Assembly (NCBI GenBank): GCA_902611415.1
Contig: CACLZM010000001.1
Coordinates: 62,001 to 126,000 of the forward strand
Direction of reading: 5' to 3'
From: an uncultured Alphaproteobacteria bacterium
GTDB taxonomy: Bacteria > Pseudomonadota > Alphaproteobacteria > HIMB59
DNA length: 64,000 nt
Part shown: piece by piece, positions 1 to 8,143 of the stretch
Position numbering within the stretch: position 1 is the first letter of the stretch
Layout of the letters: every line of letters begins with the position of its first letter
Program-made: the position numbers and the translations under genes
Notes under the pieces: generated by a model
What the model was told of the DNA's origin: nothing
What the model saw: only the letters and a program-made list of their open reading frames with translations
The model's database searches: none

Positions 1-591
1 ATAGAAACAGTCGAAAAAACTGAAATTTTATCAATTGGTAAGGGTCTCGAGCTCATTAAAGACTTAGGCGATGCAAATACTGTATCCAATCAATATGGCC
101 TTGATAAATTTATGGGTACCCACGGTATTGGCCATACAAGGATGGCTACCGAGTCTGATGTAGATATTAAATCCGCACACCCTTATTGGGCTTTCCCTTT
201 TGAGGATGTGTCAGTTGTTCATAATGGTCAATTGACTAATTATTGGGGCAATCGAAGAGTACTTGAAAGAAAAGGTTACAGGTTTAATTCAAATTGTGAC
301 TCAGAAATAATTGCTGTTTATATAGCTGATAAGATGGCTAACGGCATTGAACTAGAAAAAGCTATGCATGATAGCTTGGATGAACTCGATGGAGTTTTTA
401 CATATGTTGTAGCAACAAAGGATCAGTTGGGAATGGCAAAAGACCATATGGCCGCTAAGCCAATGGTAATCTACGAAAGTAAAGACATCGTAGCATGTGC
501 ATCAGAGGAAGTTGCAATTAGGAATATATTTCCTCACGAAATTAAAACATATGACCCTTATGAAGCGGAGGTAAAAGTATGGCAGGCATAA
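1..591 (+). CDS. glxB: Class II glutamine amidotransferase (GlxB / MgsA type), 5' truncated by window edge
   Basis: The reading frame is open from base 1, so the gene starts upstream; the ORF track begins only at an internal Met. The visible 196 residues match the class II (Ntn) glutamine amidotransferase fold seen in GlxB of rhizobia and MgsA of N-methylglutamate synthase: GTHGIGHTRMAT, then AHPYW, then VVHNGQLTNY. The catalytic N-terminal Cys must lie in the missing part. The family splits glutamine to release ammonia for a partner synthase. The next gene overlaps its stop by 13 nt, so the subunits are probably translationally coupled. Whether the product is glutamate or N-methylglutamate cannot be decided from this fragment; family assignment is firm, the symbol less so. 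Confidence 0.85.
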   Translation: METVEKTEILSIGKGLELIKDLGDANTVSNQYGLDKFMGTHGIGHTRMATESDVDIKSAHPYWAFPFEDVSVVHNGQLTNYWGNRRVLERKGYRFNSNCDSEIIAVYIADKMANGIELEKAMHDSLDELDGVFTYVVATKDQLGMAKDHMAAKPMVIYESKDIVACASEEVAIRNIFPHEIKTYDPYEAEVKVWQA

Positions 592-1415
592 CAAAAAGAA
601 CTACTGCTTTTGATGATGAAAATTTATCAGGTAGATCGCAAAAATTATATTTTGAAGTAACAGAAGAAGAAAATTATACCTACTACGGTAATCATGAAGT
701 TGATTTTAATAAAAGAACCTCCATTGATTGTGAAGGCATTGATGCTCATGAATTGAATCAAAAAATTAGAGATGCAATTCGAAAGGGATATGGGTCTATA
801 GTTATTAAAAACCCTGGTGCAAAACATTCACTTGGTGTGGGAATTCTAAATAAGTTAAACTTAATCTTTGAGGGTAGCTTAGGTTATTTTGGTATCGGTT
901 GTATCGATGGACCAACAGTGAGAGTTAATGGAAGAGTTGGTTGGTCATGTGCTGAAAATATGATGTCAGGAAAAGTTGTTGTTGAAAACAATGCAGGATC
1001 TTGTTTTGGAGCTGCTCTTAGAGGCGGTGACCTAATTGTTAAAGGCGATGCAGGTGCAAGAACTGGAATTGATATGAAAGGTGGCACTATTCTTATTGGC
1101 GGAAATGCTGGAGCTTACACTGGATTTATGATGCAAAGAGGAAGAATTATAGTTTGTGGTGATGTAAACGCAAACATGGGTGACTCAATGTATGATGGAA
1201 TCATTTTTGTAGGAGGAGAGCCTCATTCGCTTGGAACAGACTGTGTACCTGGTGAAATGAATGAACACGAGGTTAGATGGCTAGAACAAAAAATTAAAAA
1301 TGCTGAGATTGATTGCAAGGTCCCAGCTTCAAAATTTAAGAAATACGTTGCAGGAAGAATGCTCTGGAATTATGACAATCTAGAGCCAGCAGAAAAGAAA
1401 GGAATATTAGGCTAA
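579..1415 (+). CDS. glxC: Glutamate synthase GXGXG-domain subunit (GlxC / MgsB type)
   Basis: A 278-residue stand-alone version of the C-terminal GXGXG beta-helix domain of glutamate synthase. The repeated Gly-rich turns are visible in the middle of the protein (NAGSCFGAALRGGDLIVKG, then DAGARTGIDMKGG, then NAGAYTGFMMQRG). In the large GltB this domain is structural and supports the ammonia tunnel between amidotransferase and FMN site; here it is a separate subunit, as in the GlxBCD and MgsABC complexes. The start overlaps the end of glxB by 13 nt, and the stop shares one base with the ATG of glxD, which indicates one operon and stoichiometric expression. Confidence 0.88.
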   Translation: MAGITKRTTAFDDENLSGRSQKLYFEVTEEENYTYYGNHEVDFNKRTSIDCEGIDAHELNQKIRDAIRKGYGSIVIKNPGAKHSLGVGILNKLNLIFEGSLGYFGIGCIDGPTVRVNGRVGWSCAENMMSGKVVVENNAGSCFGAALRGGDLIVKGDAGARTGIDMKGGTILIGGNAGAYTGFMMQRGRIIVCGDVNANMGDSMYDGIIFVGGEPHSLGTDCVPGEMNEHEVRWLEQKIKNAEIDCKVPASKFKKYVAGRMLWNYDNLEPAEKKGILG

Positions 1416-2749
1416 TGGCAAAACGTAATACACAATTATTAGGACAAAACTCAATTTTTACCCCCGAGGTAATGGACGACATTCATATCAAATCACAACT
1501 TGGTCGTTATCGTATGCGTGGTATGGCGTTAATGAAAAAAATTCCTCACTGGGATGATTTAGTTTTTTTACCTGGCACATTAACAAGATTTGTTATTGAA
1601 GGTTACAGAGAGAAGTGTCTAACAGAAACAATAATAGGTCCTAGAGCAAAAAATCCTATCAAACTTGACATTCCTGTTTACATAACAAGTATGAGTTTTG
1701 GTGCTCTTTCTTATGAAGCAAAAACTGCTTTAGCTAGAGGTTCATCAATGGCTGGAAGTGCAACTTGCTCTGGAGAAGGGGGTATGATACCTGATGAGAG
1801 AAGGTACTCTCACAAATGGTATTATCAATGTATTCAATCCAGGTATGGCTTCAACCCACACCATGCTCAATTAGCTGACGCTATTGAGGTTTTCATTGGC
1901 CAAGGTCAAAAAGTTGGGATGGGTGGTCACTTAATGGGCCAGAAAGTTACTGACCAAGTAGCTGAGATGAGATCGTTACCTGCTGGTATTGATCAAAGAT
2001 CTCCTGCTAGACACCCAGACTGGATGGGACCTGACGATTTAGCTCTTAAGGTTCAAGAATTAAGAGAATTAACTGACAATCAAGTGCCAATTCAATTGAA
2101 ATTAGGCGCATCAAGAGTTTATGACGATGTCAGAATGGCAGCAAAATGTGACCCTGACTCTATATTTTTAGACTCTATGGAAGGTTCAACAGCAGCTGGT
2201 CCACACATCGCAGCAGCTAATACTGGTATTCCTGGTATTGGGGCAATTAGAGAAGCAAGAAGAGCTTTGGACGATGTTGGCAAAACTGGTGAAATATCAT
2301 TGGTATTTGCTGGAGGTATTAGAGATGGAGCTGATATGGCTAAAGCCTTAGCTCTTGGGGCAGATGCTATTGCTATCGGTACAGCTGGATTAGTAGCACT
2401 GAACTGTAACAAAGATATTCCAGAAGCTGATTATGAAAAAGAAATGGGAGTGGAGGCAGGTTACTGCTATCACTGTCATACTGGTAGATGTCCAGTTGGT
2501 GTGGCCACACAGGATCCTGTTCTTAGAAGTAGATTAGACCCAACAGAGGCAGCAGAAAGAGTTTATAATTTGCTTAGCACTATGACTCTTGAGTGCCAAA
2601 TGTTAGCAAGAGCATGTGGTAAGACAAACATTCACTCACTTGAGCCAGAAGATCTAGCTGCATTGACAATGGAGTCATCAGCAATGGCTAAAGTTCCATT
2701 AGCTGGTACAGATTTAACAGTAGGTGTAGATAACTACCACTCAATTTAG
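1415..2749 (+). CDS. glxD: FMN-binding glutamate synthase-like subunit (GlxD / MgsC type)
   Basis: A 444-residue protein corresponding to the FMN/3Fe-4S central synthase domain of GOGAT. The TIM-barrel signatures are visible (ITSMSFGALSYEAK, GEGGMIPDERR, IQLKLGASRVYDD, FAGGIRDGADMAKALALGADA), and the cluster-binding segment CYHCHTGRCPVGVATQ lies near residues 350-365. The family transfers ammonia to a 2-oxo acid or, in N-methylglutamate synthase, exchanges ammonia and methylamine on glutamate. It closes the glxBCD trio with one-base overlap. GlxD-type and MgsC-type enzymes cannot be told apart by eye; the nearby GS-like gene and Amt fit either role. Confidence 0.9.
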   Translation: MAKRNTQLLGQNSIFTPEVMDDIHIKSQLGRYRMRGMALMKKIPHWDDLVFLPGTLTRFVIEGYREKCLTETIIGPRAKNPIKLDIPVYITSMSFGALSYEAKTALARGSSMAGSATCSGEGGMIPDERRYSHKWYYQCIQSRYGFNPHHAQLADAIEVFIGQGQKVGMGGHLMGQKVTDQVAEMRSLPAGIDQRSPARHPDWMGPDDLALKVQELRELTDNQVPIQLKLGASRVYDDVRMAAKCDPDSIFLDSMEGSTAAGPHIAAANTGIPGIGAIREARRALDDVGKTGEISLVFAGGIRDGADMAKALALGADAIAIGTAGLVALNCNKDIPEADYEKEMGVEAGYCYHCHTGRCPVGVATQDPVLRSRLDPTEAAERVYNLLSTMTLECQMLARACGKTNIHSLEPEDLAALTMESSAMAKVPLAGTDLTVGVDNYHSI

Positions 2750-2758
2750 GAGAGTATT

Positions 2759-3235
2759 ATGGTTAAAAAGAAAGTTACAAAAAAGAAATCAACTTCTGCA
2801 AAATCAAAAAAACCTAATAAGTCAAAAGGTTATCAAGTTGTCGGCGGAGCTAAATTAAAAGATAAGGAAATTAAAACATCAAGAGAAAAAATGATTGGCC
2901 AGCATATTGGCTATCGTTATGATGTTAACTTAATTCCTGATTACAAGCACTTAACACCATTTCTTAAACAATATATCGAAATTATGGGTTGGGATGATTT
3001 AAATTGGTTAGAGGACATCCATATGGGTTTTGAAGGTGATACCCCTGCTGTGTTTGACAGAAATGCAAACGCTTGGATCACTTTGCCAAAGAAGATTAAA
3101 CTTCCAAAAAACCAACAAGATAGAGATATGTTAGCAAGAGAACTTTTAATTAAGTTTCAAATGTCACCTAATCATCCCTTGGTACAGTTAAAAAGAACAT
3201 ACGCTAAGGGTGAGAACTTTAAGTTAGTTGAGTAA
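2759..3235 (+). CDS. Conserved-looking hypothetical protein with Lys-rich N-terminus
   Basis: I do not recognise this 158-residue protein. It starts 9 nt after glxD behind GGAGAG and is followed by a strong hairpin terminator, so it is the last gene of the glx transcript. The first 25 residues are almost only Lys/Ser/Thr (KKKVTKKKSTS...), a disordered basic tail; the rest looks globular, with aromatic-rich segments (IGQHIGYRYDVNLIPDY, GWDDLNWLEDIHMGF). There is no signal peptide, membrane segment or Cys. Its place suggests an accessory or assembly factor for the GlxBCD-type enzyme; this is inference only. Confidence 0.75.
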   Translation: MVKKKVTKKKSTSAKSKKPNKSKGYQVVGGAKLKDKEIKTSREKMIGQHIGYRYDVNLIPDYKHLTPFLKQYIEIMGWDDLNWLEDIHMGFEGDTPAVFDRNANAWITLPKKIKLPKNQQDRDMLARELLIKFQMSPNHPLVQLKRTYAKGENFKLVE

Positions 3236-3245
3236 AATTTTATAA

Positions 3246-3269
3246 ATAAGGGAGCCTTTGCTCCCTTAT
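3246..3269 (+). terminator. Hairpin terminator between glx operon and the convergent gene
   Basis: A perfect 10-bp stem (ATAAGGGAGC / GCTCCCTTAT) with a 4-nt loop begins about 10 nt after the stop of the 158-aa gene. It is flanked by TATCCTTTC on one side and AAATTTTATA on the other, so it may serve both the glx operon and the convergent minus-strand operon that ends at 3283. Confidence 0.8.
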
Positions 3270-3282
3270 CCTTTCAAATATT

Positions 3283-3837
3283 TTAATCTTTAATTCTTAT
3301 TAATTTAGATTTTTTCCAATTTGGAATAAACTTTATAACATCTATGTCATTCCCCAAACCAGGATTAAAATTTTTATTATGCCAAAAAATATTTTCCCAA
3401 TGTTCCTCATTTTTATCGAGAATAAAAGGAGAACATGACAATCTATAATTTGTAGAAAGGTGAATAAAATCTAAAATACATGAGCCATCTTTAACTACTT
3501 TTTTTGAGATGCTTGAATCTTTTGGAAAAGTAGCAAATAAAGAGTCTGAAAATTTATCTTTATCCATAAAATATTCAGAAGATAAAAATTTATTCATTTT
3601 ATCAAAACGATCAGCTGGATCGTAAGTTCGTTTAAATGTGTGTTCAAACAGTTTTGTCGTGTTTACAGGATCATTTTCTGAAATTACAACAATAATTCTT
3701 AGAAGTTCATTTCCTTTCTTATCAAGCAATATTGGTGCCATAGATGAGTTTGGTCTACCATTTTGTGTTCTAAATGCCTGAATTCTAGATTGACATTGCC
3801 AATCAAGAAACTTTTCTTGTAAAACTTCAGGTGTCAT
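3283..3837 (-). CDS. Hypothetical protein co-transcribed with GlnT/GmaS-type ligase
   Basis: An unrecognised 184-residue soluble protein lying 7 nt downstream of the GS-like gene on the same strand, so almost certainly in its operon. No signal peptide or membrane segment is visible. There is an N-terminal helix (LQEKFLDWQCQSRI), a central alternating hydrophobic stretch (ELLRIIVVIS), and an aromatic C-terminal part (EHWENIFWHNKNFNPGLGND). The linkage suggests a role in regulation of, or substrate supply to, the GlnT/GmaS ligase; nothing in the sequence proves it. Confidence 0.75.
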   Translation of the reverse strand: MTPEVLQEKFLDWQCQSRIQAFRTQNGRPNSSMAPILLDKKGNELLRIIVVISENDPVNTTKLFEHTFKRTYDPADRFDKMNKFLSSEYFMDKDKFSDSLFATFPKDSSISKKVVKDGSCILDFIHLSTNYRLSCSPFILDKNEEHWENIFWHNKNFNPGLGNDIDVIKFIPNWKKSKLIRIKD

Positions 3838-3844
3838 TAATAAT

Positions 3845-5152
3845 TTAACAATCTAGAGTTGTTTCTCTTTCCCAACTAGAAAGGTGTTTATTAAAAGTAC
3901 CCCAATCTTGATTTTTTAATTTTACATAGCTATTGACTAAATCATCACCAAAACCTGCTCTAATGATTTTTGATTTATCAAAATCACGTATTGCATCAAG
4001 AAGATTTAATGGCAATTTTTTTACTTTCCCAGCCTTGTGACCCTCTGTGTACATATTAATATCTAATCGTTTTCCAGGGTCTCTTTTATTATTTAAACCG
4101 TCCAAACCTAAAAGTAAAATACCTGCTTGAAGTAAATAAGGATTTGTAGCTCCATCCATTAATCTTAATTCAAATCTTCCTGCTCCAGGAACTCTTACCA
4201 TGTGTGTCCTGTTGTTACCTGCCCAAGTAATCGAGCTTGGCGACCATGTTGCACCTGATGTTGTTACACTACCGTTAATTCTTTTATAGGAGTTTACAGT
4301 TGGGTTAAAAACAGCAGCCATTTTGTCCGCACTTTCCATTATTCCACCTAAGAAATTGTAACCAGTTTTGGATAAACCTAATTCATCTTTTTTATCTAAA
4401 AACATATTTTTTTTGCCAGATTTATCCCAAATAGAAATATGACAATGACATCCATTACCTGTTAAATTTGTAAAAGGTTTGGGCATGAAAGTTGCCCTTA
4501 GTGAATGTTTTTCTGCAATAGATTTCACCATGAATTTAAAAAAAGCATGTCTATCTGCTGTTACTAAACAATCTGAAAAATCCCAGTTCATTTCAAATTG
4601 CCCATTCGCATCTTCATGATCGTTTTGGTAAGGTTTCCATCCTAGTGCAATCGTTGAGTCACATATCTCAGTGATAACATCATATCTTCTCATTAAAGCA
4701 GAGGAGTCATAGCATGGTTTTGCTTGCGTATCCCTTTGATCTGATAAAGATGTCCCGTCTTCATTGACCAAAAAAAATTCACATTCAACACCTGACTTCA
4801 TATAAAGATTTTTTTTAGCTGCTTCTTCTATTTGTCTTTTTAAGGCTATTCTGGGTGAAGCTTCTACTGGTTTACCATCCATATGCAAATCAGAGGCAAC
4901 CCAAGCTATTTCTTTATTCCAAGGAAGCTGGATAACACTATCACCATCAGGCATACCAAACATATCAGAGTCAGCTGGAGACATATCAAGCCATGTTGCA
5001 AAACCTGCAAACCCAGCTCCTTCAGATTGAATTTCATCTATAGCTGTTGCAGGTACAAGCTTTGATCTAAGCACCCCAAATAAATCTACAAAGCTTACAA
5101 AAAAATATTTGACACCATTTTTTTTAGCAAATTGGTGAAGGTTTGTTGCCAT
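3845..5152 (-). CDS. Glutamine-synthetase-family ligase, GlnT / gamma-glutamylmethylamide synthetase type
   Basis: A 435-residue glutamine synthetase homologue. Metal and substrate motifs are present: GVECEFFLV (about 121-129), NGQFEMNW (about 183-190), GNGCHCHIS (about 232-240), NSYKRI, GNNRTHMVRVP and GRFELRLMDGATNPYL. It lacks the NLYDLPPEE adenylylation loop of GlnA, having NMYTEGHKAGK instead, so GlnE control is not expected. Length and divergence fit GlnT of rhizobia and GmaS of methylamine users. Divergent transcription from amt and closeness to glxBCD match both the GlnT-Glx cluster and the indirect methylamine pathway. I leave the symbol blank because the substrate (ammonia or methylamine) is not readable from the sequence. 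Confidence 0.88.
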   Translation of the reverse strand: MATNLHQFAKKNGVKYFFVSFVDLFGVLRSKLVPATAIDEIQSEGAGFAGFATWLDMSPADSDMFGMPDGDSVIQLPWNKEIAWVASDLHMDGKPVEASPRIALKRQIEEAAKKNLYMKSGVECEFFLVNEDGTSLSDQRDTQAKPCYDSSALMRRYDVITEICDSTIALGWKPYQNDHEDANGQFEMNWDFSDCLVTADRHAFFKFMVKSIAEKHSLRATFMPKPFTNLTGNGCHCHISIWDKSGKKNMFLDKKDELGLSKTGYNFLGGIMESADKMAAVFNPTVNSYKRINGSVTTSGATWSPSSITWAGNNRTHMVRVPGAGRFELRLMDGATNPYLLQAGILLLGLDGLNNKRDPGKRLDINMYTEGHKAGKVKKLPLNLLDAIRDFDKSKIIRAGFGDDLVNSYVKLKNQDWGTFNKHLSSWERETTLDC

Positions 5153-5385
5153 TATATATCTCCTCTATTTGAATATGCAAATAGTGCATACCATTAAAAA
5201 AACAATTGAACTCAATCTTTTTTTAACATTAATTAACTTCTTTTGATTTTATAATTAAGTCAATTAAAAGTAAAATACATAAAAGTACAGGAAAGAAGAT
5301 TCTAAAAAGTTGTAAAAAGATTTTTTCTCTGTTCTTTTTTATTTTTATAAAAATAAAAAGTAATAATTAATAAGGAGGTCATATA

Positions 5386-6663
5386 ATGACACTTGAAGAA
5401 CTTGAATCGTACGTGATGATGCAAGCGAACGTCAGTATGGAAGCTTACTATTGGTGGTGTACTGCGTTAATGATTGCAATTCACGTAGGTTTCTTGATGT
5501 ATGAAGTAGGATCGTCTCGTTTTAAAAACGCGGTCTCTTCAGCTACAAAAAACCTTTTAGCGTTCGCGTTTATGATACCAACCTTCTGGTTATTTGGTTG
5601 GTATATTTATCTTGCATTTCCAGAGGGATTTACTCCAATAGCACTTGACGGTTATGGTACTCCATGGAATGTATCTATGGGGCCAATGTTAAGTGACCAA
5701 GCCACAGGTGTTTTCTGGGCGGCATTTACATTATTTGCTTGTACTACAGCTTCTATTTTTTCAGGATCTGTTCTTGAGAGAATAAGAATTAGCTCATTTA
5801 CTTTCTTGGCTGTTGTATTAGGGTCTGTAGCATGGATCTTAGCCGCTTCATGGGGCTGGCATCCTGATGGTTGGTTAGTAACACAATTCGGATATCATGA
5901 TGTTGGAGCAGCTGGTGTTGTTCACATGGTAGCAGGTTGGTTTGCTTTCGGAGTTGTCTTAAACTTAGGACCTAGAGTTGGTAAATACAATGCTGACGGT
6001 TCTGCGAATGAGATTGAGGGTCATGATCTTCGTTTCTCATTTATTGGTCTTTTAATGATTATTGTTGGTTTCTTCGGATTCCTCGGTGGTTGTTTAATCT
6101 GGGCAGGTGCAGAGTTTGGTGGATGGATAAACATTTACGGTGCTCCAGCAACATTATCATCTTTCGCTTTCAATACCCTCATGGGTCTAGGTGGAGGAAT
6201 GATTGGTGCATTCTGGATGAGTAAAGGTAACCCATTCTGGATGATGTCAGGTGGTCTTGCAGGTATATTCTCCTGTGCGTCTGGGCTTGATGTTTGGTAT
6301 CCAGGATTAGCCTTTGTTCTCGGTTTTGTTGGCGGTGTTATAATTATTCCTGCGAATAATTGGTTACACAGTGTTTTCAAGATTGATGATCCAGTAGGAG
6401 CTATATCTGTTCATGGAGTTGCCGGTATATGGGGTGTGATTGCAATGGGATTATTTGCATCAGGCTATCCAGCATCTGGTGATATTCCTCCAACAAGTTT
6501 TGGTGGACAGTTAGTTGGATGTATAGTCATGTTCTTAGTAGGATTTGTACCTGGTTATGGTTTATCATTCATTATGAAAATGATGAATTGGTTACGTGTA
6601 CCAGATGCAGTTCAAAAAGCAGGTATTGATAGCGCTGAGTTAAATCTCAAGGCATATCAGTAA
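5386..6663 (+). CDS. amt: Ammonium transporter (Amt/MEP family)
   Basis: A 425-residue polytopic membrane protein with about 11 hydrophobic segments. The twin pore histidines of the Amt family are visible in GVVHMVAGW and ISVHGVAGIWG. It carries NH4+ or methylammonium across the inner membrane. The start follows an excellent Shine-Dalgarno (TAAGGAGG). The gene is divergent from the GlnT/GmaS-type ligase across a 233-nt AT-rich promoter gap in which I see no clear sigma-54 site. No GlnK sits beside it, which is unusual for amt; the only PII gene in the window is glnB at 28.6 kb. A 57-codon membrane protein gene follows at once. Confidence 0.95.
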   Translation: MTLEELESYVMMQANVSMEAYYWWCTALMIAIHVGFLMYEVGSSRFKNAVSSATKNLLAFAFMIPTFWLFGWYIYLAFPEGFTPIALDGYGTPWNVSMGPMLSDQATGVFWAAFTLFACTTASIFSGSVLERIRISSFTFLAVVLGSVAWILAASWGWHPDGWLVTQFGYHDVGAAGVVHMVAGWFAFGVVLNLGPRVGKYNADGSANEIEGHDLRFSFIGLLMIIVGFFGFLGGCLIWAGAEFGGWINIYGAPATLSSFAFNTLMGLGGGMIGAFWMSKGNPFWMMSGGLAGIFSCASGLDVWYPGLAFVLGFVGGVIIIPANNWLHSVFKIDDPVGAISVHGVAGIWGVIAMGLFASGYPASGDIPPTSFGGQLVGCIVMFLVGFVPGYGLSFIMKMMNWLRVPDAVQKAGIDSAELNLKAYQ

Positions 6664-6683
6664 CATATAAGGAAGGAGAAAAT

Positions 6684-6857
6684 ATGAATACATTTCCAGG
6701 ACCTGAAAATAGTTGGGAAGGTGTGGACGCTTATTTCACATATGCCAACAGTGAAGGTGCACTGATATTTTGGACCCTTTTTGTTATTGCTCTATGCGTG
6801 CTAGTCACTATGGCAACAGCAAGACACGAGTCTGATACTGCAAAAAAAACAAAATAA
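6684..6857 (+). CDS. Small single-span membrane protein downstream of amt
   Basis: This ORF is too short for the track: ATG after GGAAGGAGAA (strong SD), 57 codons, TAA, 20 nt downstream of amt and before a GC-rich terminator. The protein is acidic/aromatic at the N-terminus (NTFPGPENSWEGVDAYF), has one transmembrane helix (GALIFWTLFVIALCVLVTMA), and ends in a basic C-terminal tail. The strong RBS and tight linkage indicate a real, co-expressed gene. It may be a small partner of Amt, in the manner of other small transporter-binding membrane proteins; this is inference. Confidence 0.75.
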   Translation: MNTFPGPENSWEGVDAYFTYANSEGALIFWTLFVIALCVLVTMATARHESDTAKKTK

Positions 6858-6869
6858 TGTATAATTTAG

Positions 6870-6891
6870 GGCGGGGAATTTTATCCCCGCC
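6870..6891 (+). terminator. GC-rich hairpin terminator after amt operon
   Basis: GGCGGGGA / TCCCCGCC forms an 8-bp stem with a 6-nt loop, 12 nt after the small membrane gene, followed by TTATAATAT. In such an AT-rich genome this GC stem stands out. Confidence 0.8.
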
Positions 6892-6900
6892 TTATAATAT

Positions 6901-7071
6901 ATGGATTACAACACTTCAAATCTCTTTTTTCAAAATCTCATTCAATCAATAGCTGAAAATAAATTAATAGCAGCAGTTATTTGGATTGCATTTATGATTT
7001 TTATTTTAAGAAAAATAGCAAAAAAAGATAATGAATTGATTTTAAAAAAGAAATTCTCTAGACATAAATAA
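6901..7071 (+). CDS. Hypothetical 56-aa single-span membrane protein
   Basis: A short ORF missing from the track, starting with ATG directly after the amt-operon hairpin. It has a polar N-terminus, one hydrophobic helix (LIAAVIWIAFMIFIL), and a strongly basic tail ending KKKFSRHK, the layout of a small inner-membrane protein with a cytoplasmic C-terminus. No Shine-Dalgarno is visible because the start lies only 9 nt after the terminator stem; translation may be weak or leaderless. The 9-nt gap to the amidotransferase gene suggests co-transcription with it. Confidence 0.5.
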   Translation: MDYNTSNLFFQNLIQSIAENKLIAAVIWIAFMIFILRKIAKKDNELILKKKFSRHK

Positions 7072-7080
7072 ACAGAAAAC

Positions 7081-7821
7081 TTGAATTTACTAATTATCAG
7101 TGGCATGGATAAAAACCACGATAATGAACATGTTAAATCAAATTCTTCTTATCAATATAGTTTTTTTGAAGAAATTATTAAAAAGCAAAATCCCCTCTCA
7201 AATATCTCGGTTTATAAACCTTACATTGAGGATGTAAATAAATTTAGTTTTGAAGATTACGATGCCTTTTTATGGACCGGAGGTCTTGGTAATATTTATG
7301 ATGACAATGATCACAATAAAAATCAGTTGAAGATATTTGATAGAATAGCAACTCTAGAAAGACCAATTTGGGGAAGTTGTTGGGGTCTTCAAGTGGCTGT
7401 AACAGCATTTGGAGGAAAAATATCAAGTTCTATGAGTCCAGAGTTTGGATATTCTGAAAAAATAAAAATTATAAAAAATCATTTTGTTTATAAAAATAAA
7501 AAAAATTTATTTACTGCCCCTGGTCATCATTACGATAGTTTAGAAACTCTTCCCAAGGACTTTGACATAATTTCTGAGAATAATCATTCTATTCAATCTA
7601 TATGTCATAAAAAACAAAACATATTTTGTACTCAATATCATCCAGAACTACCATACAACTATATCGGTAAATTAATGAGTTATTGGAAAAGAAATTATTT
7701 AAAGATTATGAGTGAAAATGAATTTGAAGCATTATTAAATAAATTACAAAGTTTTGAAAATGAAGATCAATTTAACAGAGAACTTGAATTAATGAATTGG
7801 TTAGAAAATATTAAATTGTGA
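7081..7821 (+). CDS. Class I glutamine amidotransferase domain protein
   Basis: A 246-residue stand-alone class I GATase of the GuaA-N-terminal kind. The oxyanion strand FLWTGGLGNIYDD, the nucleophile elbow GSCWGLQV (Cys about 100) and the His-Glu pair in TQYHPE (about residues 186-190) form a complete triad. The start is TTG. It could hydrolyse glutamine or another gamma-glutamyl amide, like PuuD-type hydrolases of gamma-glutamyl-amine pathways. The next plus-strand gene is a glutamine-synthetase-like ligase, so a synthetase/hydrolase pair acting on gamma-glutamyl compounds is plausible. No synthase partner domain is fused to it. Confidence 0.85.
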   Translation: MNLLIISGMDKNHDNEHVKSNSSYQYSFFEEIIKKQNPLSNISVYKPYIEDVNKFSFEDYDAFLWTGGLGNIYDDNDHNKNQLKIFDRIATLERPIWGSCWGLQVAVTAFGGKISSSMSPEFGYSEKIKIIKNHFVYKNKKNLFTAPGHHYDSLETLPKDFDIISENNHSIQSICHKKQNIFCTQYHPELPYNYIGKLMSYWKRNYLKIMSENEFEALLNKLQSFENEDQFNRELELMNWLENIKL

Positions 7822-8067
7822 TTATTTTTTAGTAGCGATCATAATAAGTGATAAAAAAATTACTGCTAAAAGACCACAAAAAACTGCTGCAAAAAAAATA
7901 GTGGATATAATGAACATAAATACTTTTATATCTGTAATCTTACTAAAAAAAAGTGGTGTCTGTAAAAACTGATCAACAGTGAGTATAAAAGTTAAAACAA
8001 AAAATCCCATCATAAAGCCTCTTTTGTAAAATTTAATCCATGATTTTTTAAAGTAATCAATATTCAT
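7822..8067 (-). CDS. Small hypothetical membrane protein
   Basis: An 81-residue protein starting at the ATG of MNIDYFKK; the track starts at an upstream TTG, giving 95 residues. A basic N-terminal segment (KKSWIKFYKRG) precedes two hydrophobic helices (MMGFFVLTFILTV and FMFIISTIFFAAVFCGLLAVIFLSL). It lies alone on the minus strand, abutting the stop of the GATase gene and facing away from the GS-like gene. I do not recognise a family; membrane location is clear, function unknown. Confidence 0.55.
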   Translation of the reverse strand: MNIDYFKKSWIKFYKRGFMMGFFVLTFILTVDQFLQTPLFFSKITDIKVFMFIISTIFFAAVFCGLLAVIFLSLIMIATKK

Positions 8068-8143
8068 AATTTGAAGTAGTAATTTTATATTATGGTCATA
8101 TAATTTCAATTCGATAAGATTTAAATTTTAGGAGGAGACTAAC

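Noticed and set aside
2119-2412. 97-aa minus-strand ORF inside glxD
   Set aside because: Shadow of the well-conserved FMN-barrel coding frame; no homology visible.
5153-5385. Possible sigma-54 promoter between the GS-like gene and amt
   Set aside because: No GG-N10-GC pair with correct spacing found; the region is only AT-rich.
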